Assembly (NCBI GenBank): GCA_023146135.1
Contig: JAGLCR010000025.1
Span: 1-42,737, forward strand
DNA: 42,737 bases
From: Bacteroidales bacterium
Lineage (GTDB): Bacteria > Bacteroidota > Bacteroidia > Bacteroidales > UBA1556
Reading direction: 5' to 3'
Below, piece by piece: positions 31,096 to 40,198 of this stretch. Within the stretch, counting starts at the first letter, position 1; each line of letters opens with the position of its first letter. The position numbers and the translations under genes are program-made. The notes under the pieces were generated by a model. It was not told the origin of the DNA. It was given only the letters and a program-made list of their open reading frames with translations, and did no database searches.

Positions 31096-33408
31096 CTATC
31101 GTAATAGTTGCACTGTCCCTGACAATTTATAAGGATCCAATTGCATTTGCTCAATAATAATAATATAAGTATAAACGTCATTGGGTGCATTAACTCCTTT
31201 ATATGTACCATCCCACATTTCGTTAGGACTTGAAGTGGAAAAAACTATTTCACCCCAGCGGTTATAAATTATCATTTCAAAACTTACTAAAGCGGCAAAT
31301 TTACCTACAGCACCAAATTCATCATTCAAGCCATCACCATTGGGTGTAAAAGCTGATGGTACATATACATAAGTACAACGTTCTACAATAAGACTAACTG
31401 TAGTATCATCATTACATATTGTAGCTCCCGACACATTTGATACTGTGAGGCTATAATCCGCATTTTCCATAGGGCTAATACTAATGTCCTGCATAAATGA
31501 GCCTGTACTCCAATGATATTGATCACCACCAGAACCTTGCAATATAATTGTTTGACCTTTACAAACGGTGTCAACAGGTACTGTAATAACTGCTACAGGC
31601 TGAGGTAATACATCTACCTCAATTTGCCCATTACTTTTACAGCCTACATTATCAGTCACCTCAACACTATAGGTTGTAAGTACTGTAGGGTACACTGTAT
31701 TATTTGCTGTTGTAACTCCATTATCCCATAAAAAAACATAGTTACCACCAGCTCTTAAAACAGCATTATCACCATCACAAATAATGGTATCAGGACTCAA
31801 GTTCACAATAGGTGCAGGACTCAAGAATATATCAACACTGTCTTCTACAGTACATCCAAGACTATCAGATACAACAACACCGACAACAGTACTTGCAACA
31901 GGAATAACATCAATATATTGAAGCTGCTGACCATCACTCCATAAATAATTATAAGTTTCACTTGTAATAACTCCCACTTGTGCAGTATCACCACCACAAA
32001 TGGTATCACCAAAAGTAGAAAATACAGGCTCAGATAATCCTACATCTATTTGATTTGTAGTATCATTACCACAACCATCAGTTACCGTTAATGAATATAA
32101 AGTATCTCCATAAGGAATTACAAATATTGAATCTAAAGAATCGCCTGTGCTCCATAAATAACTATAAGGCGCATGCCCTCCTATAACACTACTCCAAATA
32201 TCTAGGCTATCACCATTACAAATTGTTGTATCACTGGGCAAGGTAACAACCAGCTCCGAATTATCTTTAATATAAACTCTAATAGTATCTGTAGTACAAG
32301 GAGTAGTATAAAAAGTAAAATCAATATATTCTGTTGGTTCTACTATATTATCAAAAATAGGACTTACTGTCAAAGAATTCATTATTTGGCCAGCAGGAAT
32401 AACAATTGAGTTTGGCAGTGTAACAAAATCCACTCCATTAACAGCCGTTCCAGTCATCTGATACGCTATTGTTATTGGAACATTGGTAGTATCAGCCAAT
32501 ACAAAATATATAATTGCATCATTACAATCCTCCACCGCAACCGTATCAACATTACTTGAAGTAGATTGAGAAATAGTAGGTGCATTAGAACTAAAGCTGC
32601 CCGCTTCTAAAAACACTCCCGAATCTAATATCTGGTCACCAGCATCGCCAATAACAATTTTTATGTGATATTGTGTACAAGGAAAAACATGTGCTACAGC
32701 AGTTAATACCGTTGTAAAAGCATCTAATGCCACATAAGTTCCACCTGTATTGTTTACATAATACTGGCAGTTTACGCATGGACCACTGTTAGTAGAACCA
32801 TTATTAACATTATATATGGAAACTGGAGTTGTAGTACCTGGTAATAATGCTATATTATGACTAACGTAAGGGCTTGAAAAATTTGCAGGGTTAATTCCAC
32901 TAATAAAAAATCCGAAAACATCATTAAAGGAAGGTACATATTCAGGATATTCTTCAGAGCCAAATACAAAATTAAACTCAATAGTATCAGACAAAGGAGT
33001 AAAATCAAATTCTAAGACAGCAGCATCATTTATGGACTGTGTAATTAAAGCTGCCAATTGAGGATCGGAAACTCCTGTTGTAGCAGTACTAGCAGTAGAA
33101 GAAGCCATACCTGGTAAATCAAGCACACTACCCGTTGATAAACATAAGCCACTATCAATTCCGAGTCCTGTTGCATTTGCTCCTGTATTAAAAATTCCAA
33201 TACTTTGCAAATCCCCTGTATAAGTAACATTACTAACTATTACACCTTGACCAATTAGTACATTTTGCACATACTGAGCTACTTGTGCCGATGTTAAAGC
33301 TTGAGTTGTTGTCAATTGGCCATAACTCACGACACTTAAGTGTAGCATAAATAAAACCAAAATAAGGCGCAGTGTTTTTGACATATGAAATAAAAGAGTA
33401 TTCATCAT
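31096..33408 (-). CDS. Type IX-secreted choice-of-anchor L protein, 770 aa
   Basis: The signal peptide ends near LSVVSYGQ; the ATG at 33408 (or Met9 at 33384) starts it. Residues about 32-280 match a choice-of-anchor L domain (NVTYTGDLQSIGIFN, LCLSTGSVLD, FNFVFGSEEYPEYV, NDVFGFFISG). A Calx-beta-like segment follows (TAVNGVDFVTLPNSIVIPAG), then about four Ig/PKD-like repeats, each beginning D-T-I/V-C-x-G and containing Y-x-W-S/D-x-G. The C-terminus (PSAFTPNGDGLNDEF, IYNRWGEIVF, GVNAPNDVYTYII) is the gliding-motility-type sorting domain that directs proteins through the type IX secretion system. Likely a surface adhesin or matrix protein. Its Cys-rich, low-complexity Val/Thr composition contrasts with neighbours. 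Confidence 0.9.
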   Translation of the reverse strand: MMNTLLFHMSKTLRLILVLFMLHLSVVSYGQLTTTQALTSAQVAQYVQNVLIGQGVIVSNVTYTGDLQSIGIFNTGANATGLGIDSGLCLSTGSVLDLPGMASSTASTATTGVSDPQLAALITQSINDAAVLEFDFTPLSDTIEFNFVFGSEEYPEYVPSFNDVFGFFISGINPANFSSPYVSHNIALLPGTTTPVSIYNVNNGSTNSGPCVNCQYYVNNTGGTYVALDAFTTVLTAVAHVFPCTQYHIKIVIGDAGDQILDSGVFLEAGSFSSNAPTISQSTSSNVDTVAVEDCNDAIIYFVLADTTNVPITIAYQMTGTAVNGVDFVTLPNSIVIPAGQIMNSLTVSPIFDNIVEPTEYIDFTFYTTPCTTDTIRVYIKDNSELVVTLPSDTTICNGDSLDIWSSVIGGHAPYSYLWSTGDSLDSIFVIPYGDTLYSLTVTDGCGNDTTNQIDVGLSEPVFSTFGDTICGGDTAQVGVITSETYNYLWSDGQQLQYIDVIPVASTVVGVVVSDSLGCTVEDSVDIFLSPAPIVNLSPDTIICDGDNAVLRAGGNYVFLWDNGVTTANNTVYPTVLTTYSVEVTDNVGCKSNGQIEVDVLPQPVAVITVPVDTVCKGQTIILQGSGGDQYHWSTGSFMQDISISPMENADYSLTVSNVSGATICNDDTTVSLIVERCTYVYVPSAFTPNGDGLNDEFGAVGKFAALVSFEMIIYNRWGEIVFSTSSPNEMWDGTYKGVNAPNDVYTYIIIIEQMQLDPYKLSGTVQLLR

Positions 33409-33588
33409 TAATCGTTATATGGTAGATGTGTTGTTAAATAAGGCATCAAATAAAAAATAAAAACCGCTATTCTTTACAAAATACTGACACAAATATTGTT
33501 AAAAAGTTGCTTCAAATGAAAAATAAAGAGCCAAATATAGAGAATTATATTAACTTCGTCAACTATTAATTTATTAAAAGATTATAAA

Positions 33589-34959
33589 ATGGACAAAGCA
33601 TTAAATTATATCAATGAAAATAAGCAAAGGTTCTTAGACGAACTTTTCGAAGTGATTAGAATCCCCTCAATTAGCTCAATCGAAGAGCATAAACCTGACA
33701 TGGTTCGTACGGCAGAGGCTCTTAAAGAAAAACTATTGGCCGCAGGAGTAGATAAAGCAGAAGTTATCCCTTCAGATGGAAATCCTGTTGTATTTGCTGA
33801 AAAATTTATTGACTCAAATGCACCCACTGTTTTAGTATATGGTCATTATGATGTGATGCCTGTTGATCCAATTGACTTATGGAAATCACCTCCATTTGAA
33901 CCAGAAATTCGTGATGGCAAAATCTATGCACGAGGAGCTGATGATGATAAAGGTCAGGCATTTATGCATATCAAAGCTTTCGAGACAATGATTGCTACCG
34001 ATAGTTTGACTTGTAATGTTAAGTTTATGATTGAAGGTGAAGAGGAAATTGGTTCTCCAAATCTTGGAAAATGGTGTGAGCAACATAAAGACATGCTTAC
34101 AGCAGATACTATTTTAGTTTCGGACACAGGAATGATTGCCCAAGACATACCATCTATCACAACAGGATTGCGTGGTTTGAGCTATATAGAGGTAAAAGTT
34201 ACAGGCCCAAATAAAGACTTACACTCAGGTATATTTGGTGGCGCAGTAGCAAACCCTGCTAATGTGCTTTCACAAATGATTGCCTCTTTAATGGATGAGA
34301 ACAATCATATTACTATTCCTGGTTTTTACGATGATGTAATTGAGGTTAGTGATGCAGAACGAGCTGAAATGGCTAAAGCTCCATTTAACTTAAATGAATA
34401 TGAAAAAGCTTTGGATTTAACCGAAGTTCAAGGAGAAAAAACCTATAGCACCAATGAGCGAACAGGAATTCGTCCATCAATGGATGTGAATGGAATGTGG
34501 AGTGGATATATTGGTGAAGGAGCAAAAACGGTTCTTCCATCAGTAGCTCAAGCTAAAATATCTTTTCGATTGGTTCCAGGACAAGATAATGTAAAAATTA
34601 GCGAATTGGCTAAAAAGCATATTGAATCCATTGCTCCCAAATCAGTTAAGGTTGAAGTAACACCATTACATGGTGGACAAGGTTATGTATCACCAATTGA
34701 CATGCCTGCTTATAGAGCTGCGGATAAAGCATATACCGAAACTTTCGGCAAGAAACCAATACCTACGCGTTCAGGGGGAAGTATTCCTATTATCTCTACT
34801 TTCGAGGACGTACTTGGTATTAAATCCATTTTAATGGGATTTGGTCTTGAGTCGGATGCCATTCACTCGCCAAATGAAAACTACCCTCTTTTCAATTTCT
34901 ATAAAGGAATTGAAACAATTGTAGCCTTTTACAAATATTTCCCAGGTGAAATGAAGTAA
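33589..34959 (+). CDS. M20-family dipeptidase, 456 aa
   Basis: Zinc metallopeptidase of the M20 (carnosinase-like) group, cytoplasmic, removing one residue from dipeptides or short peptides. Metal and catalytic motifs are VYGHYDVMPVDP, ARGADDDKGQ, MIEGEEEIGSPN, VSDTG, the GLRGLSYIEVKVTGPNKDLHSGIFGG lid-domain entry, and the late GGSIPII and AIHSPNENY with metal His. Length and order fit this family. No signal peptide. Alone on its transcript with a strong terminator after it. Fits a peptide- and amino-acid-fermenting lifestyle. Confidence 0.93.
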   Translation: MDKALNYINENKQRFLDELFEVIRIPSISSIEEHKPDMVRTAEALKEKLLAAGVDKAEVIPSDGNPVVFAEKFIDSNAPTVLVYGHYDVMPVDPIDLWKSPPFEPEIRDGKIYARGADDDKGQAFMHIKAFETMIATDSLTCNVKFMIEGEEEIGSPNLGKWCEQHKDMLTADTILVSDTGMIAQDIPSITTGLRGLSYIEVKVTGPNKDLHSGIFGGAVANPANVLSQMIASLMDENNHITIPGFYDDVIEVSDAERAEMAKAPFNLNEYEKALDLTEVQGEKTYSTNERTGIRPSMDVNGMWSGYIGEGAKTVLPSVAQAKISFRLVPGQDNVKISELAKKHIESIAPKSVKVEVTPLHGGQGYVSPIDMPAYRAADKAYTETFGKKPIPTRSGGSIPIISTFEDVLGIKSILMGFGLESDAIHSPNENYPLFNFYKGIETIVAFYKYFPGEMK

Positions 34960-34981
34960 TAATCATTCACAATTGGACCTA

Positions 34982-35019
34982 AAAAAACCACTATTCTACC
35001 TATAGAATAGTGGTTTTTT
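34982..35019. terminator. Bidirectional terminator
   Basis: Perfect stem CCACTATTCTA (34988-34998) with TAGAATAGTGG (35003-35013), loop CCTA, flanked by an A-run on the left and a T-run on the right that extend the stem. It ends both the dipeptidase gene and the convergent TlpA-like gene. Confidence 0.92.
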
Positions 35020-35038
35020 ATTTTTCATACTATAGATA

Positions 35039-36172
35039 TTAAAATCCAAATATTTCTTTAAGTTTTGCATCTAATGTAGCTCCTCGCAAACCAATTGCGA
35101 TAATTTTTCCTTCTTTATCAATCAAAACTGTATGAGGAATAGAACCCACTCCATAGGCGCGACCAGCTTCTGATTGCCAGTATTTCAAGTCACTTACTTG
35201 AGGCCAAACTAAACCATCACTCGCAATCGCTTTTACCCACTTTGCTTTGTCCTTATCCAAGGACACTCCCAAAATATCAAAGCCTTTGTCATGATACTTT
35301 TCATAAAGCTTAACTACATGAGGATTTGCACGACGGCATGGACCACACCAGGATGCCCAAAAATCAATTAAAACTACTTTTCCCCTTAATGAAGATAGCT
35401 TGAAATTTGCTCCCTCTGGAGTTGGTAAATCAATTTCCGGAGCCATTACTCCAGGTGCTATATTTACCTTACTTTTCTCTGAAACATACTGATTATATAA
35501 GGATTTTACATACAAATTATCAGGATACTTCTTTAGCATTATAGGGGTATATTTACCATAAAAATCAAGGTTCTTTTCCATTTTAATGGCATCCAAATAT
35601 ACTAAACCAGCCAAGCTATTTTGCTTTAACATTTCTTGTTTTAAATATACTATTCTTTGAGCCTCTACATTCTCAAATTCTTTACCCAAAACAGCACCCA
35701 CAGAATCCTGTTCAGGAGTTCCATACACTTTTCTATATTGCTCTTCTAAATCAGCTTTCTTAACTTCAAACTTATCAGTGTCAGTAGCAATCTTAAAAAG
35801 ATTCTCTGTTTCAGTTGAGCCACTAACTGACTTGATTTTACGCATATTATTAGCATCAAGACTAATTTTCATATGATCATTGGGCGATAAAATAACGATT
35901 GAAAACTGCTTCTCTCCAAATGAAACTTGGTAAAAATCTGGTTTTTCCACATTAAAATCAAAACTGAAGGTTTGGGTAGCTCCCGTATTTGAAGCATTAA
36001 ACAAAAATGTATCCAAAGGAATAAGCTCATTACCACCTAATTGAAAAAGGTAAATCTCAGACTTACTATTGTTTACTATTTCGCCACTAATGCTCGTATT
36101 ATTACTAAGTTGAGCTTGTGAAAAACTAATGTTTAAAAGTAGTATCAAGGATACTAAAGAAATTCGAATCAT
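35039..36172 (-). CDS. TlpA-like thioredoxin-fold protein with DUF4369-like N-domain, 377 aa
   Basis: A signal peptide ends near ISFSQAQ (residue 21). An N-terminal beta domain (about 25-125, resembling DUF4369) precedes a helical linker and a C-terminal thioredoxin/AhpC-TSA domain from about residue 240: APGVMAPEIDLPTPEG, VVLIDFWASWCGPCRR with Cys276 and Cys279, FDILGVSLDKDKAKW, and the cis-Pro segment GSIPHTVLI. Probably a periplasmic disulfide reductase of the TlpA/ResA type used in cytochrome maturation or stress defence; this form is common and multi-copy in Bacteroidota. Own promoter upstream; terminator shared with the dipeptidase. Confidence 0.92.
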   Translation of the reverse strand: MIRISLVSLILLLNISFSQAQLSNNTSISGEIVNNSKSEIYLFQLGGNELIPLDTFLFNASNTGATQTFSFDFNVEKPDFYQVSFGEKQFSIVILSPNDHMKISLDANNMRKIKSVSGSTETENLFKIATDTDKFEVKKADLEEQYRKVYGTPEQDSVGAVLGKEFENVEAQRIVYLKQEMLKQNSLAGLVYLDAIKMEKNLDFYGKYTPIMLKKYPDNLYVKSLYNQYVSEKSKVNIAPGVMAPEIDLPTPEGANFKLSSLRGKVVLIDFWASWCGPCRRANPHVVKLYEKYHDKGFDILGVSLDKDKAKWVKAIASDGLVWPQVSDLKYWQSEAGRAYGVGSIPHTVLIDKEGKIIAIGLRGATLDAKLKEIFGF

Positions 36173-36204
36173 AATAGTTTGTTTTTATTGTTTTAAAATG
36201 AGGG

Positions 36205-36212
36205 CAAATATA
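36205..36212 (-). promoter_or_regulatory. -7 element for the TlpA-like gene
   Basis: Reverse-strand TATATTTG, exact TAnnTTTG, 32 nt before the ATG at 36172. Confidence 0.55.
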
Positions 36213-36364
36213 CAAAAATTAGCATATGAAAACATACTGAATACTATTGCAAATAAACTCATAAGTATTTATCTGATATTACATTACATAGGGCGTAATT
36301 CATAGTATTTTAGACATTCTTTCAATGTATCATCACAAGGGTTAATTCCTACGAAAAAAAATCC

Positions 36365-36372
36365 TAATTTTG
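36365..36372 (+). promoter_or_regulatory. -7 element for the MsbA-like gene
   Basis: TAATTTTG, exact TAnnTTTG. The TTG at 36370 that could open a longer reading frame is inside this element, so the ATG at 36406 is the correct start. Confidence 0.6.
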
Positions 36373-36405
36373 GAAACTCATATTATATTAATAATAAGAA
36401 ATTCT

Positions 36406-38232
36406 ATGCATAATTTTTTTAAGCTCATTAGCTATATAAAACCCTATAAGATTTATGCCTTTTTAAATCTTTTCTTCAATATTCTTACCATCCTTTTCGC
36501 CATATTCTCATTGGGTATGATGATTCCATTGCTGAAGTTGATTATTGGTGTTGAAGGTTTAACATTATCAGCACCCATATTCGATTTAATGAATAAAGAC
36601 ACTTGGTTGCCAAACCTATATTATCAAATGAGCTTGATGATACAGGAACATGGGGCCGAGCATGTGTTGGTGTTAATTTCAGTAGCAATTATTATAATGT
36701 TTTTCTTTAAAAACGTTTTCCGCTATTTGGCAATGTGGATTTTATCGCCGCTGCGAAACGGAGTAATACGTGATTTACGTAATGCCGTTTATACAAAATT
36801 TCTCATTCTTCCTCTCTCCTATTTTTCTGAAAAAAAGAAAGGAGACTTAATTGCTCGTGCTACTAATGATGTTCAGGATGTGGAATGGACCATCATGGGT
36901 TCATTGGAGATTATTTTTCGTGATTCTATTACCGTAATTGCTTATATGACAACACTTTTTATTATCAGCACTAAGCTTACTTTGGTAATGCTTATTGTAC
37001 TTCCGGTTGCAGGGCTTATAATAGGTAAGATTGGCAAATCGCTTCGAAAAAAATCTTTGATAGCTCAAAATATGAATGGAGTTATGCTTTCGTTTTTTGA
37101 GGAGGCCATTGGAGGACTACGTATAATAAAAGCATTCAATGCAATTGGTTATTCAAAAAACAAATTTGAAAAACACAACGATGGTTACACCAAGGTAATG
37201 ATTAGTGTATTTCGTAGAGGGGACCTCTCTGCCCCATTAAGCGAGTTCTTTGGTATTGTGGTTATGGCTGTGGTTTTATGGTATGGAGGAAAATTAATCC
37301 TTTCAAATGATGGTACTATGGATGGGCCTACATTTATTTTCTATGTTACACTTTTTTCTCAAGTAATTCCCTCCATAAAATCTTTTTCCAGCGGGTATTA
37401 CCGTATTCAAAAAGGAACTGCCTCTGCACAACGCATTTGGGAGGTAATTGAAGCTGACGAAGAAATCGTTGAAAAAGAAAATGCCGTTTCAAAAACTAAG
37501 TTTGAGAATAGTATTGAGTATCGAAATCTAAGTTTTAAGTACGAGAACGATATAGTGCTAAAAAATATAAACCTCTCAGTAACAAAAGGTAAAACCATCG
37601 CATTGGTCGGGGCCTCTGGTTCTGGAAAGACAACCATGGTAAACCTATTACCACGTTTTTATGAAGCTAATGAAGGTGGATTATTCATTGACGATATAAA
37701 CATCCAAGACATGAAGATACATGACCTAAGAGAGTTGATGGGAATTGTAAATCAAGAGTCAATCCTATTCCATGATACAATCTTTAATAATATCGCCTTC
37801 GGAATGGATAATGTATCTGAAGAAGAAGTAATAGCGGCTGCAAAAGTAGCCAATGCCCATGAGTTTATTAAAGATTTGCCCGAAGGGTATCATAGTCATA
37901 TTGGTGATAGTGGTAATAAGCTTTCAGGAGGTCAGAAACAACGAATTAGTATTGCTAGAGCAGTGCTTAAAAACCCTCCTATCATGATTTTGGATGAAGC
38001 CACCTCGGCTTTAGATACCGAGTCAGAAAGATTGGTACAGGAAGCATTGGAAAACCTGATGAAAAACCGTACTTCAGTGGTAATTGCCCATCGCCTATCA
38101 ACCATTAAGAATGCTGATGAAATTGTGGTGATGAGTAAAGGAGAGATAAAAGAACGAGGAAATCATCAGGAACTAATTGCCAAAGAAGGTATTTATCATC
38201 GACTTCACTCTATGCAGTCGTTTAAGGACTAA
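36406..38232 (+). CDS. MsbA-like ABC exporter, 608 aa
   Basis: Half-transporter with an N-terminal six-helix membrane domain (about 1-325; first helix LNLFFNILTILFAIFSLGMM) and a C-terminal ATPase. Walker A is GASGSGKTTM, the Q-loop is VNQESILFHD, the signature is LSGGQKQRISIARA, Walker B is PIMILDEATSALD and the switch His is in IAHRLSTI. The layout fits lipid A/phospholipid flippases (MsbA) or multidrug exporters; the sequence does not separate the two, but a general lipid-flippase role is common for this Bacteroidota group. Start taken at the ATG after the promoter. An SH3-domain protein gene follows after 16 nt and may be co-transcribed. Confidence 0.92.
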   Translation: MHNFFKLISYIKPYKIYAFLNLFFNILTILFAIFSLGMMIPLLKLIIGVEGLTLSAPIFDLMNKDTWLPNLYYQMSLMIQEHGAEHVLVLISVAIIIMFFFKNVFRYLAMWILSPLRNGVIRDLRNAVYTKFLILPLSYFSEKKKGDLIARATNDVQDVEWTIMGSLEIIFRDSITVIAYMTTLFIISTKLTLVMLIVLPVAGLIIGKIGKSLRKKSLIAQNMNGVMLSFFEEAIGGLRIIKAFNAIGYSKNKFEKHNDGYTKVMISVFRRGDLSAPLSEFFGIVVMAVVLWYGGKLILSNDGTMDGPTFIFYVTLFSQVIPSIKSFSSGYYRIQKGTASAQRIWEVIEADEEIVEKENAVSKTKFENSIEYRNLSFKYENDIVLKNINLSVTKGKTIALVGASGSGKTTMVNLLPRFYEANEGGLFIDDINIQDMKIHDLRELMGIVNQESILFHDTIFNNIAFGMDNVSEEEVIAAAKVANAHEFIKDLPEGYHSHIGDSGNKLSGGQKQRISIARAVLKNPPIMILDEATSALDTESERLVQEALENLMKNRTSVVIAHRLSTIKNADEIVVMSKGEIKERGNHQELIAKEGIYHRLHSMQSFKD

Positions 38233-38248
38233 TTTACTTTTTATACTC

Positions 38249-39148
38249 ATGCTTAATACAAAACTTCTCCTTAGTATAGTTATAAGCCTTATTGTTTCAG
38301 TCTCGTTTGCGCAGAAACAAGAGTTTTACACTGTAACAGCGCATAGTGGCTTGAGTCTTCGTAAAGAGCCTAGCTTAAAAGCTGATAAAATAACCTTGCT
38401 ATCTTTTAATAAAGAAGTTCACTTAGTAGAACGAACTAATATCGCCCTTAAGGTTACCGATAAGGGAGTACTATTAAGTGGATATTGGGCTAAAGTAGAA
38501 ACACTTGATGGGTATAAAGGTTATGTTTTCGACGCCTATCTTTTCAAAAGAAATAGTACAACAGAAAATCTTTACTTATGTGAAGGAGATAATACAAGAT
38601 GCAAAACAAAAATAACATCCAAAAATTTCGACTTAGTAATTTATAATTACTTATTAGAAGGAAGTGATATCGAGCAAAAGATAGATCACGACACTTTAGC
38701 TGTTTATGAATATGTATTTAACTCCCTAGGCGACAAACTAATTGAAATATTTCCAAATACTCCTACCGATAGCGTGGCTATTTATCATACACTTTATGAA
38801 TCAATAAATGAACTTCCACCAAATCATAATGTCGGAGATGAATGGTATGCTAATAGAGTTGTTTGGGAAGGACAGGAAGAAATGAAAAGAATAGCTAGAA
38901 AAGGATATTTATTCAGAATTCCTGACACGGATTATGAAGGTCAAGAAAACTATAGACTGCAAAAAATGGAACTTCGTGATACTTTAGTGATATTAGAGAG
39001 TGAGTTTTCTAGGCGAGCCACATTAGTTTATAAAAACAAGCCATGCACTTATCTGATTAATAAAATTATTCTTAAAATAGTGCTTTTTAATAATGGTAAA
39101 GAAATTGATGTTAAATACCTTGATGTAACATTATCCTACGGATGTTAA
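38249..39148 (+). CDS. Secreted bacterial SH3-domain protein, 299 aa
   Basis: Signal peptide MLNTKLLLSIVISLIVSVSFAQ (cleavage about residue 22). A longer in-frame reading from 38177 overlaps the exporter gene and lacks a signal, so the ATG at 38249 is preferred. Residues about 26-90 form a bacterial SH3 (SH3b) domain: YTVTAHSGLSLRKEPSLKADKI, a middle strand, and YWAKVETLDGYKGYVFDAYL. The rest (about 95-299) is mixed, with Cys pairs (CEGDNTRC, the latter near KPCTYL and final YGC) and no family I can name. Such proteins often bind cell-wall peptides or surface partners. Follows the MsbA-like exporter by 16 nt. Confidence 0.8.
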   Translation: MLNTKLLLSIVISLIVSVSFAQKQEFYTVTAHSGLSLRKEPSLKADKITLLSFNKEVHLVERTNIALKVTDKGVLLSGYWAKVETLDGYKGYVFDAYLFKRNSTTENLYLCEGDNTRCKTKITSKNFDLVIYNYLLEGSDIEQKIDHDTLAVYEYVFNSLGDKLIEIFPNTPTDSVAIYHTLYESINELPPNHNVGDEWYANRVVWEGQEEMKRIARKGYLFRIPDTDYEGQENYRLQKMELRDTLVILESEFSRRATLVYKNKPCTYLINKIILKIVLFNNGKEIDVKYLDVTLSYGC

Positions 39149-39165
39149 TTTTTAATGGTAATCTT

Positions 39166-39488
39166 CTAATCTTCATATATTGAAAGCTCAAAATTACAGT
39201 TTATCTCTTGACTGCCCATTTTGTTGAAAGTATCATAACGTACGGAAACCGTAATAGGAAATAATACATTATCAAAACCATATAATTGACCAACTTATAC
39301 TTGAGCACCACTATTGGCGCTCAATATCAAAATATTTACCCTTGTGTTTCGCATTCCATTTTGGCGAAAATATAACAAAATACGCGATTGAATTTCGGTA
39401 GCTATTTTTTATTCTGCTCATATTCATGCTGTCCTATAATAATTTTATAATCACTACGTTGAATATAAAACCACAGGAATAATACTTA
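39166..39488 (-). pseudogene. Decayed coding sequence on the reverse strand
   Basis: Part of the 350-bp gap between two forward genes; nothing else is seen in the gap. Reading the reverse strand toward 39166 gives 42 sense codons that look like a real protein C-terminus (V-G-Q-L-Y-G-F-D-N-V-L-F-P-I-T-V-S-V-R-Y, then a D-T-F-N-K-M-G-S-Q-E segment, ending S-I-Y-E-D, stop at 39166-39168). An in-frame TAA at 39295-39297 precedes it, and the same frame continues upstream with S-A-N-S-G-A-Q-V. A second 27-codon stretch (39402-39488; F-L-W-F-Y-I-Q-R-S-D-Y-K-I-I-I-G-Q-H) lies further upstream in another frame. No start codon fits. Best read as a broken, frameshifted gene remnant. Confidence 0.45.
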
Positions 39489-39500
39489 AAACTGCACTTT

Positions 39501-40154
39501 ATGAAAAAACTAAGTTTATGGGTTCTTCTTATTTCTATAACTATGGCAACTGGTTGTAAAAAAGATGAAGTAAAAGAAGACGAAAATGACAGTACTCCAT
39601 ATCAATCAAAGGGATATATTCCATTAAAAGTAGGAAGTTATTGGATATATCAAACTTACAAAACACTTCCTAATGGAACAGATACAGCTACTTCAATTGT
39701 TGACAGCACCTATATTAGTGGCACTATTGTAATCAACTCAAAAACCTATTATATTTCAGAGAAATCTGGAGTTGGTAAATCAACTGTTTATGTACGCGAT
39801 TCTATTGGTTATTTAGTCGATACTCTTGGAGGTATTATCATGTCAGAAGTAAACTTTACTGACACCATCAACTCCAGCACTGAGTGGCATCCAAATACTG
39901 GCGATCCTATGTATCATATTGCTCGCATAATGTACAACGAACATAAACAAATAAGTGTACCTGCAGGAGTATTCTCGGATTGTATCGAAGCACGAGATAA
40001 AGTAAATCTCTATTTTGCAGCTGCAGCACCACCAAATTCATTCTATTATCATAACTACTATGCAAAAGACATTGGTTTGATAGAATATCAATATCGCTAT
40101 TCAAGTAGTGCTACCATGTTTAAGGTGAAATTAATACGTTTTTATATTCCCTAA
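39501..40154 (+). CDS. Hypothetical lipoprotein, 217 aa
   Basis: Lipoprotein signal with lipobox ATGC, acylated Cys at residue 19, then a charged linker (KKDEVKEDENDS). The mature part starts GYIPLKVGSYWIYQTY, a pattern seen in many Bacteroidota surface lipoproteins with a beta-sandwich repeat, and later has SVPAGVFSDCIEARD and YYAKDIGLIEYQY. The last of these, G-L-I-E-Y, is the closing strand of that type of domain. I cannot name a function. No clear -7 element was found. It starts right where the reverse-strand relic ends, suggesting that an insertion or deletion brought it here. Confidence 0.78.
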   Translation: MKKLSLWVLLISITMATGCKKDEVKEDENDSTPYQSKGYIPLKVGSYWIYQTYKTLPNGTDTATSIVDSTYISGTIVINSKTYYISEKSGVGKSTVYVRDSIGYLVDTLGGIIMSEVNFTDTINSSTEWHPNTGDPMYHIARIMYNEHKQISVPAGVFSDCIEARDKVNLYFAAAAPPNSFYYHNYYAKDIGLIEYQYRYSSSATMFKVKLIRFYIP

Positions 40155-40198
40155 AAAAAGCATTTCTTTAGGGCAGATTTTTCGAAATCTGCTCTAAA
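40153..40198 (-). terminator. Terminator of the PatB gene
   Basis: CTTTAGGGCAGATTT (40166-40180) pairs with AAATCTGCTCTAAAG (40184-40198 region) with one mismatch and a tight TTCG-type loop. On the reverse strand it is followed by a run of T (A-run at 40153-40159). It overlaps the last codons of PatB and also ends close to the convergent lipoprotein gene. Confidence 0.8.

Noticed and set aside
38177-38248. N-terminal extension of the SH3 protein into the exporter gene
   Set aside because: It overlaps the end of the exporter in another frame and would bury the signal peptide that begins at 38249.
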